DNA from: Drosophila pseudoobscura
Lineage: Eukaryota; Arthropoda; Insecta; Diptera; Drosophilidae
Length of the DNA stretch: 64,000 nucleotides
Assembly (NCBI RefSeq): GCF_009870125.1
Contig: NC_046681.1
Span: 10,987,001-11,051,000 of the forward strand
Direction: 5' to 3'
In this document: in pieces, positions 25,801-31,754 of the stretch
Numbering within the stretch: position 1 is the stretch's first letter
Layout of the letters: every line of letters begins with the position of its first letter
The notes under the pieces: model-generated
Database searches by the model: none
The model's input: only the letters and a program-made list of their open reading frames with translations
What the model was told of the DNA's origin: nothing
Made by a program: the position numbers and the translations under genes

Positions 25801-28800
25801 GTGAAAATGCATCAATCAATCGAGTTTGTTCTGGCCAGAAATAGAGGCAACAACTAGGGAAAATTGGGGTTAGGATATTTTTTATTAACAACTTTAACAA
25901 TTAACACTTTATTTTTGTTGCTAGATCATAGAAATTTAAAAATACAGAAAGTCCAAGAATTTTTATAGTATTTACGTCTGAATTTTCTATTTAAAAAATA
26001 TTTAAAATTGTTTAAAATTAAAATGAAATACATTGCCAGTTTTCCGCAATAAAATGCTTAAATAATCCAAAGAAATTTAAGTCTTAAAGGGTTTCAAAAT
26101 ATCCGCCTTTAAACCCAAATTCGCTGAACTTTCAGTCCATAATTTTCCATCTGTTGATATACCCCTTGAACCCGACTGTAGCGCACTCAATTCACACGAC
26201 TATTTGATTTATTAAGAGCCCCACTTCGCCTGAACGAACCCTGGGTCCGAGGAGACCGAGGACTCGCTCTGAACCCTTTTGATTGAATTAAAGACGAAAA
26301 CCTTCGACAAATTATATGGTATGAAGGGGTAATTTCTGGCTTCCCGCGAATGTGTGAAACGAGGCAGCTAATTAGAGCTCAGTCCGAGACAGAGAGTCAT
26401 CGGCGTGCTGGAATGTTGTGGGGGAGGGGGGCCTTATATGTCAGGTTTTGCTTTGCTAATTGATTTTGGGCGGTAAATGTTCAAAGTACATTCTTTTGGC
26501 ATTCGGCAGTAGGTGGAATATATTATTACATATGCGATTAACTAATAAACAATTCTCATTTGTATTAGGCAACATTCACTATCAGAGGCAGAGCCAGTAC
26601 ACGGCCCGCAAATACTCGGTCATAACGAACTAATCCACAGAGCGGGAGAGCAGCGTTTCGACTAAGATATACGAGATATACATACAAATATGATTACAAG
26701 CAAAAACAGAACAAAGTGTGCACATAATGAATTACTACCTACCATAAAATAGTCATAAGTTGTAAGCTCTATTGATTGGCAAAACGGAGGAATTTTCAAG
26801 TATTAGCAAGCCCCTAAATCTTCAAAATAAACAAAAAAAAAACAAAAAAACAATGATGCAAAAATATACCATGTACCGCTCCCTGTCCCATCCACCCCAT
26901 CCACCCCCTCTTGATAGAATGCCCAGAAAGTGGAGTCTATAAACGTGTAACGAGATCTGTTTAGCCCCTTCTACCGGCCCCGCCCTACTACTGTAATAAA
27001 ATACGAATAGAATCTAATGAACAAACAAAAAATGTATGCTGTAATGTTTTGGTATTTAATAAATAAACTCAATCATTGGCTATATAATGTACATATGTAT
27101 CTTTGAAACATCATCTTCCACCACATTCCCACATCTCAATGAATCGCATCATGTTTATACACTATCATTTTCTGGTCATGCTATGTGGACTTTTCGCAGA
27201 GGGTAAGTGAGAGTTGCAAGTGGAAATGGAGTTGCACTTTTAGAGGACTATCATACATGTATGGGCAAAGACAATGAAAAAATCGTGTTTTTTTATAGAT
27301 TCCTGATGCCCTAACCTTAGTTTAAAACTCACTCTTCATCCAGATAACAAATACTTTCCATCACATCTTCAATCTTTAAACTATCTCAGCTCTCATCTCA
27401 TCTCATTTCTCTCCCTCTCTCTCTCTCTCTTGATCGACTCAGGTGCCCAGTGCCTGCGTCTGGGCTTTCCGCCCTACTTCCAATGCATCTCCTGTCCGAA
27501 GGGTCACCAGATAAACGGCACCAGCTGCCGAGATGTGGACGAGTGCGCCATCTATCAGCCCTGCGATGAACTGACTGTCTGCACCAATCTCAATCCGGGC
27601 TTCAAGTGTGCGCCCTGTCCGTCCGGCTTTGATGGCATCCATGCTCATGGCTATTTCGCGGACCATCTATCGGTGGACTACAGGAAGCAGACCTGCCTGG
27701 ACACCGACGAGTGCCAGTCGGGCTACTTTAGTTGTCCGCTTCATGCCACCTGCATCAATGAGATTGTAAGTGATGGACAGGTTTTTGGGAGTATTTTGTC
27801 ATCCACATTATCCTCCTTCTCCAGGGCTCGTACAGATGCCAATGCAATGATGGTTTTGTGACCAATGGCACCTACAGCTGTCTGGACAGGTCCTCGGTGT
27901 CTGTCTGTCCGGATGGACGCATCTGTGACAGGAACGCCGTCTGCGTGTACTCCGACAGCGTGCACTATCAGTGCCGCTGCACCGTTGGCTGGGCGGGCAA
28001 TGGCCTGGTCTGTGGCCAGGATCGGGATCTGGATGGCTGGCCCGACCAATCGCTGGCCTGTCCCGAGCTCCACTGCCAGCGCGACAATTGCCCGGATCTG
28101 CCCAATTCCGGACAGGAGGATGCCGATCTGGATGGCCATGGCGACGGCTGCGACGATGATGCCGACGGGGATCAGGTGCAGAACAACAAGGACAATTGTC
28201 CGCTGGCCTACAACACTGAGCAGCTGGACGCGGACGGGGATGGGGTGGGCGATGTGTGCGACAATTGTGGACACAAGTTCAATCCCCGGCAACTGGACGC
28301 CGATGGGGATGGTATGGGCAATGCCTGCGACGAGGACATAGACAACGATTCCATCCCGAACGAGGTGGACAACTGTCCGCTGCTGCGGAATCCCAATCAG
28401 TCGGATGTGGACAACGACGGGGTGGGCGATGTCTGCGACAATTGCCCCACTATACCCAATCCCATGCAGGAGGATCGCGACATGGATCTGGTGGGCGATG
28501 CCTGCGACAGTGGCATCGATGGCGACGACGATGGCATCCAGGACTCGGAGGACAACTGCCCGATGGTGAGCAACTCCGACCAGCTGGACACGGATGGCGA
28601 TGGCAAGGGCGATGCCTGCGACGATGACATCGATGGCGACGGCATACCCAACTACAGGGACAACTGTCCCCTGGCCAAGAATCCCAAGCAGCTGGACTTC
28701 AATCGGAACGGCAAGGGCGACATCTGCGAGGAGGACGAGGACGTGGATGGTATACCAAACATCATCGACAATTGCCCCAACAATTCGATGATCCATCACA

Positions 28801-29661
28801 CGGACTTTCGATCCATACGTGCCGTGCGCCTGGATCCCGAGGGCGAGTCCCAGCTGGATCCCAATTGGGTGGTCCATGCCAATGGCACAGAGATTGTCCA
28901 GACCCTCAACTCCGATCCCGGTCTTGTCGTGGGCGACGATGCCTTCGGCGGCGTCGACTTTGAGGGCACTTTCTATGTGAACGACGACACGGACGACGAC
29001 TATGCGGGCTTCATCTTCAGCTACCAGAGCAATCACAAGTTCTATGTGGTCCAGTGGAAGAAGGGCTCACAGACATACTGGGAGTCGAAGCCATTCATTG
29101 CCTCTGCGGAGCCGGGCATTCAGATCAAGCTCATTGATAGCCACACGGGCCCTGGTTCCATGATGAGAAATAGTTTGTGGCGCGACAGTGACACTCCAGG
29201 GCAGGCGCGTCTGCTGTGGAAGGATCCCAGGAATGTGGCCTGGAAGGAGAAGACCTCCTATCGCTGGTCCCTTGTCCATCGTCCAGCGATTGGTCTGATA
29301 CGATTGCAGTGAGTGATTGCCTCCAGGCCTGCAGCATTGCCTTTCCGGCTAATTCATCTTTTCTTCCCACAGAATGTACGAGGGCCAGAGTTTGGTCATC
29401 GACTCGGGCAACGTCTACGATTCCACGCTCAAGGGCGGACGTCTGGGCGTGTTCTGTTTCTCCCAGGAGATGATTATATGGTCGAATCTGAAGTACAAAT
29501 GCAACAGTGAGTAGTAGGCCCTTAAAATGTTCTGTCATGGCATCATTTGACTTTGATTTGTGTTTCGTTTCTCGCTTCCATCAACAACAGACCACGTTGA
29601 CCCTTTGATCTACAAGGATCTGTCCGACCATCTGAAGCTGAAAGTGGAGTTGCAGAACTAA
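10718..29661 (+). CDS. Tsp: Thrombospondin, full-length form (12 coding exons)
   Basis: Secreted, calcium-binding, oligomeric matrix glycoprotein. In Drosophila it is made by tendon cells and binds the muscle integrin alphaPS2-betaPS at muscle attachment sites. Exons: 10718-10802, 13356-13422, 13490-13805, 13876-14005, 14081-14218, 16430-16624, 16695-16812, 25377-25498, 27443-27765, 27825-29308, 29373-29506, 29591-29661. All junctions are GT..AG and all phases match, giving 3183 bases (1060 residues plus stop), which fits my memory of the fly protein. Domains: signal peptide (1-24), N-terminal domain (29-245), coiled coil (246-290), EGF-like modules (310-530), type 3 repeats (about 540-810), C-terminal domain (about 815-1040). 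The ATG at 10718 is chosen because it begins the hydrophobic signal sequence; an in-frame GTG two codons earlier is not needed. Identity of the gene is very secure; a few exon ends could shift by some bases. Confidence 0.93.
10803..13355 (+). other. Tsp: Tsp intron after the signal-peptide exon
   Basis: A 2.55-kb intron. 11110-11690 and 12830-13190 are very AT-rich, mostly A-runs with short T interruptions. 12110-12142 is a GAGAGA run. 12475-12500 holds tandem copies of TTCCATG. No coding exon or RNA gene was recognised. Confidence 0.6.
13356..14218 (+). CDS. Tsp: Tsp coding exons 2-5: N-terminal (LamG-like) domain
   Basis: Four exons (13356-13422, 13490-13805, 13876-14005, 14081-14218) encode residues 29-245. 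The segment [15 protein letters not shown] and the beta-strand-like run after it fit the laminin-G-like N-terminal domain of thrombospondins. A strongly basic stretch containing [12 protein letters not shown] and KNKKR (about residues 185-205) is a plausible heparin/proteoglycan binding site; fly TSP is known to bind heparin. The three introns between these exons are short (62-75 bases). Confidence 0.85.
14219..16429 (+). other. Tsp: Tsp intron 5 (2.2 kb)
   Basis: No coding exon is supported. Microsatellites: repeated TGCC at about 14860-14920, a GTC run at 15067-15100, and GAGA near 16110. Nothing else was recognised. Confidence 0.55.
16430..16624 (+). CDS. Tsp: Tsp coding exon 6: coiled-coil oligomerisation domain
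   Basis: Residues 246-310. Heptad-like leucines in [20 protein letters not shown] and the following [15 protein letters not shown] form the coiled coil. The closing Cys-Ala-Gly-Cys pair is placed like the cysteines that cross-link the pentameric thrombospondins. This supports a pentamer, as shown for Drosophila TSP; the stoichiometry itself is from the literature, not the sequence. Confidence 0.85.
16625..16694 (+). other. Tsp: 70-base Tsp intron 6 with TATCGATA element
   Basis: A very short intron that contains TATCGATAGCTCGATAGCTT at about 16639-16658: a DRE-like TATCGATA and a second CGATAGCT copy. CGATA is the core read by BEAF-32 and DREF in flies. Whether it is bound is unknown. Confidence 0.4.
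16695..16812 (+). CDS. Tsp: Tsp coding exon 7: first EGF-like module
   Basis: Residues 311-349, opening [19 protein letters not shown]. The Cys spacing, with CPAGLIGDG, is that of thrombospondin type 2 (EGF-like) repeats. It ends in phase 2 (CC|GTAAGT) and needs the A at 25377. Confidence 0.85.
17450..17860. repeat. AT-rich periodic block in Tsp intron 7
   Basis: Repeats of AAATATATTTCATATTTAAA with small changes, the reverse-complement-like partner of the block at 2640-2990. Confidence 0.55.
23198..24010. repeat. Dispersed repeat, copy 1
   Basis: Shares a colinear set of recognisable blocks with 34960-35850. Examples are the stretch around CGCGTGCAAATGGAAGCTGG (23909-23935 and 35682-35705), CCGCTTTTC.CGA.CCGAAACCGG, and ACCGCG..CCGAAAAA after a CACACA run. 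The left end here carries GACGGACGAAGAC, and its reverse complement lies at the right end of copy 2, which suggests terminal inverted repeats of a non-autonomous DNA transposon. No transposase frame is present. Ends are approximate and the family is unnamed. Confidence 0.5.
25377..25498 (+). CDS. Tsp: Tsp coding exon 8: EGF-like module, branch point of isoforms
   Basis: Residues 350-390, with [20 protein letters not shown] typical of a thrombospondin EGF-like repeat. It ends TCAG|GTAAGT in phase 1. The same phase-1 end can join the main exon 9 (27443) or the alternative last exon (26569); both give a glycine at the joint. Confidence 0.85.
26569..26633 (+). CDS. Tsp: Predicted alternative last exon of Tsp (short N-terminal form)
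   Basis: An acceptor with a branch-like ACTAAT at 26541 and the tract TCATTTGTATTAG ending at 26568 opens a frame that continues exon 8 in phase: G then [20 protein letters not shown] and TAA at 26631. The protein would be 411 residues: signal peptide, N-terminal domain, coiled coil and about two EGF modules, with no calcium repeats or C-terminal domain. AATAAA signals follow at 26826, 26994 and 27061. The tail has no known domain. Not confirmed by transcript data; a chance 21-codon frame is possible, but splice site, phase and poly(A) signals agree. Confidence 0.5.
26994..27066 (+). terminator. Tsp: Poly(A) signals inside Tsp intron 8
   Basis: AATAAA at 26994-26999 and again at 27061-27066, with GT-rich sequence nearby. 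They would end a transcript that uses the alternative last exon and lie just upstream of the internal promoter. Confidence 0.45.
27080..27115 (+). promoter_or_regulatory. Tsp: Predicted internal Tsp promoter (TATA + Inr)
   Basis: TATATAAT at 27080-27087 is followed at the right distance by TCATCT (27110-27115), an initiator-like hexamer with the A at 27112. The ATG of a signal-peptide exon lies 27 bases further on, at 27139. Motifs and spacing only. Confidence 0.5.
27139..27202 (+). CDS. Tsp: Predicted alternative first exon of Tsp with its own signal peptide
   Basis: Reads [20 protein letters not shown] then E and one base, a short basic start with a hydrophobic core typical of a secretory signal. 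The donor AGG|GTAAGT leaves phase 1, which matches exon 9 at 27443 (glycine at the joint, followed by [12 protein letters not shown]). The product would be about 692 residues: EGF-like modules, type 3 repeats and C-terminal domain, with no coiled coil. A TATA/Inr promoter sits just upstream. Not confirmed by transcripts. Confidence 0.6.
27443..27765 (+). CDS. Tsp: Tsp coding exon 9: calcium-binding EGF-like modules
   Basis: Residues 390-498. Carries [17 protein letters not shown] and [18 protein letters not shown], the D-x-D-E-C signature of calcium-binding EGF modules. A long CT-rich tract (27400-27430) precedes the acceptor. It ends in phase 0 at GAGATT|GTAAGT. Confidence 0.9.
27825..29308 (+). 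CDS. Tsp: Tsp coding exon 10: type 3 calcium repeats and most of the C-terminal domain
   Basis: Residues 499-993. After an EGF-like segment come repeated D-x-D-G-D-G-x-G-D-x-C-D units, the type 3 wire of calcium loops. Two Lys-Gly-Asp tripeptides (28605-28613 and 28713-28721) lie in successive repeats; KGD is a candidate integrin-recognition motif in fly TSP. From about 28796 ([20 protein letters not shown]) the sequence is the thrombospondin C-terminal beta-sandwich. The last codon is split CA|GTGAGT. Confidence 0.92.
29373..29661 (+). CDS. Tsp: Tsp coding exons 11-12: end of the C-terminal domain
   Basis: 29373-29506 encodes [20 protein letters not shown] and the closing [11 protein letters not shown] strand of the domain. 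29591-29661 adds a short tail ending [11 protein letters not shown] and TAA. The tail exon is the part that was copied into the tandem duplication downstream. Confidence 0.88.
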
Positions 29662-30732
29662 TGGGCCTTTCACCAGCCATAAACAAAGCTTATCTGCCAT
29701 GAATTTTAACCAAATTACAAATTAACTACGTAAAATCTATGTAAAACCTAATGCAATCTATGCTTAATAAAAGAGTGTTCGACAGAGTCGAAAGTTAATA
29801 ACTAGATGCTCGTTTTTGTACTTCATTTTTTACAATAATTCCAGAAAACAGATCTAACGACTCTCATATCATTTTAGAACACTAAAATCAGTGTCAGACA
29901 ACAAGGAAATAGCGTTGTGCAGCACTAGAATGGCCAAAACATTAAAAAGCCACAATTTAATTTAATTTAAAGGAACTAAAAGCTAAGATTAAGTTAAATA
30001 TTTAAAAATAAGGCTATAAAAACTATTAATTAAATAATTTGTAATAAAATCAAATTGTATTTTAAAAAAAGGATTGTATTCTGCAGCCCTGAACAAATTG
30101 GCAAATATTCTCCTACCAAGTAGGCCATGAGAATTATTCTTTGAAGTGGCAAGAATTTTTCTCGGAAGTGGCATACAACATTCAGGGTTCAGCCACACAA
30201 CAGCTCGGTTAATTTTTCACAAAAATTAGTTCCTAATACAAAAAAAAACGAGAAAAAATCACAGGGAAACTACGGTGTCAAAAAGAATTCAATTCGATTT
30301 AGTTGCGCTAGTACAATACACTCTCTTACCCGTCCGGTCGTTTCGCGTAAGTAGGTCCCAAAATCAAATGTGCTAAAACTTAAAATCCAAATTTATAGAT
30401 AACCACGATGGGAATAATCATTAGTAAACTGAGAGCGACTCTTCCACCCGAGCAGGCCAAGGAGGAAGTAGACGCCAATACCATGAATGCAGTGATATCT
30501 AAGCCCAACGCCGCTTCCGTACGCAAGGCCAGCCGTATTCCTGTGCCCAAAGCCAGCTATAGCTACAGCTATGTGAAGCCACGCCAGTATAAGAGGACAC
30601 TCTTGAAGAAGGAGGTCTCGGCAGGAGATGTTCGCAAGGACAGTATCGGCCTCAGTCCCGGCCCACTCGCCGATGATTCTGGCATTGGCTTGGATGAGTC
30701 AGCGGATAACAGTGTGTTCTCGTTGGTTGGCT
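29624..30732 (+). repeat. Tandem duplication unit A (Tsp tail + 5' part of the next gene)
   Basis: This 1.1-kb unit contains the end of Tsp exon 12, the Tsp 3' UTR, the spacer, and the promoter, 5' UTR intron and first 108 codons of the copy at 30408. It aligns along its length with 30731-31754. Both units keep the blocks CTACGTAAAATCTATGT (Tsp 3' UTR), TGCAGCACT, and RIPVPKASYS in the coding part. The direct orientation and head-to-tail join indicate a tandem duplication. Confidence 0.8.
29766..29771 (+). terminator. Tsp: Tsp poly(A) signal
   Basis: AATAAA 105 bases after the stop codon, followed by GT-containing sequence, which gives a short 3' UTR. Confidence 0.7.
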
Positions 30733-30734
30733 GA
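30408..30734 (+). CDS. Truncated duplicate of the 31433 gene, 108 residues, fused to Tsp-derived 3' end
   Basis: Starts MGIIISKLRATLPPEQ. From residue 43 it matches the N-terminus of the intact gene: RIPVPKASYSYSYVKPRQYK against RIPVPKASYSFSYSKPRQYK, then SPGP..DDSGIG. It ends SVFSLVG with TGA at 30732, exactly at the duplication breakpoint where the intact gene continues SLVGSSSGLAG. A 52-base 5' UTR intron (30347-30398, GTAAGT..TATAG) matches the intron at the same place in the intact copy. An AATAAA at 30795 lies in Tsp-derived sequence. The frame is intact and the shared segment is mostly conserved, so it may be a young functional gene, but it lacks the repeats and the membrane anchor. 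Function unknown; a decaying fragment is also possible. Confidence 0.6.
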   Translation: MGIIISKLRATLPPEQAKEEVDANTMNAVISKPNAASVRKASRIPVPKASYSYSYVKPRQYKRTLLKKEVSAGDVRKDSIGLSPGPLADDSGIGLDESADNSVFSLVG

Positions 30735-31754
30735 TCATCTAAAGCTAAAAATTGAGTTGCAGAATTTACAGACTTCCGTCATCAATTTTAACAAAATAAA
30801 CTACGTAAAATCTATGTCAAACCTAATGGAATCGGAGTTTAATAATTAAAAACCGATTTTATTGTAGTTTTTTCACATTTTTTCATAAAATGGCAGCCAA
30901 AAAGAAAAATTTCATTAAATTTGACTACATTATCGTTTTGCAGCACTGAACGCAGGGTCAGGCAATATAGAATAGACGTTTCGCAACACTGAAAAGGCAA
31001 TAACCTTAAAAACACCTTAATTGTATAATATGTGACTGAACAAGTGGCTACAAAAATTAAATTTATATAAAAAAAACCAACCATGAAGCAATTTTGCAAA
31101 GTATTCTTTCGGCAGGGTAGGCCATGAGAATGATTGTCATTTACTAACATCGTTTGAACCCAGTCGGCAGTGGGATTTAACATTCAAAGCCCACACAGCA
31201 GTACTGAAAATTTTCGACACAAAATAATTCCTAAAACAAAATAAGCATAAAAAAAACACAGAGCAACTGCGGTGTAAAAAATATTTCCATTCGATCTATT
31301 TGGGCTAGTAAAATTCATTGCCTTCAATCGACCCCAGGCGGCCATAAGAAAGTAGTCTCGTTCAGTGTAAGTCAGTGAAAAAAACCTAAAATAAATATTA
31401 AATATTAATTAAATCAAAAATAGTTAACGACAATGGCTAATGTCACAGTGAACGCGACTTCATCCGTGGAGGTCAAGGAGGAAGTAGCTGCCAAAGCGTT
31501 GGGTGCCGTTAAAGATGCGGGCAAGGGTGCTTCATCATCTATACGCAAGTCCAGTCGTATTCCTGTGCCCAAAGCCAGCTATAGCTTTAGCTATTCGAAG
31601 CCACGCCAGTATAAGAAGCCATCCTTGAATAAGGAGGCTCCGGCCGGGAACTGTAGCAAGGAAAGCATTGGCCCCAGTCCCGGCCCACCAACCGACGATT
31701 CCGGCATTGGAATGGACAACTCAATGGAGGACAGTGTTCCCTCGTTGGTTGGCT
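30731..31754 (+). repeat. Tandem duplication unit B
   Basis: Starts at the breakpoint with a relic of Tsp exon 12 (translated in its own frame: DHLKLKIELQN), then a relic of the Tsp 3' UTR, then the spacer and 5' part of the intact gene at 31433. The Tsp stop codon is lost in the relic (AACTAA became AATTTA), so it is no longer constrained as Tsp coding sequence. Confidence 0.8.
30795..30800 (+). terminator. Poly(A) signal of the truncated duplicate
   Basis: AATAAA in the relic of the Tsp 3' UTR. The matching place in Tsp reads AAATTAAC, so the signal arose after duplication. Confidence 0.45.

Noticed and set aside
27741..29036. A 431-codon minus-strand frame opposite Tsp exon 10
   Set aside because: The GAC/GAT-rich calcium repeats give a Val/Ile-rich antisense frame; no start context, splice sites or domain.
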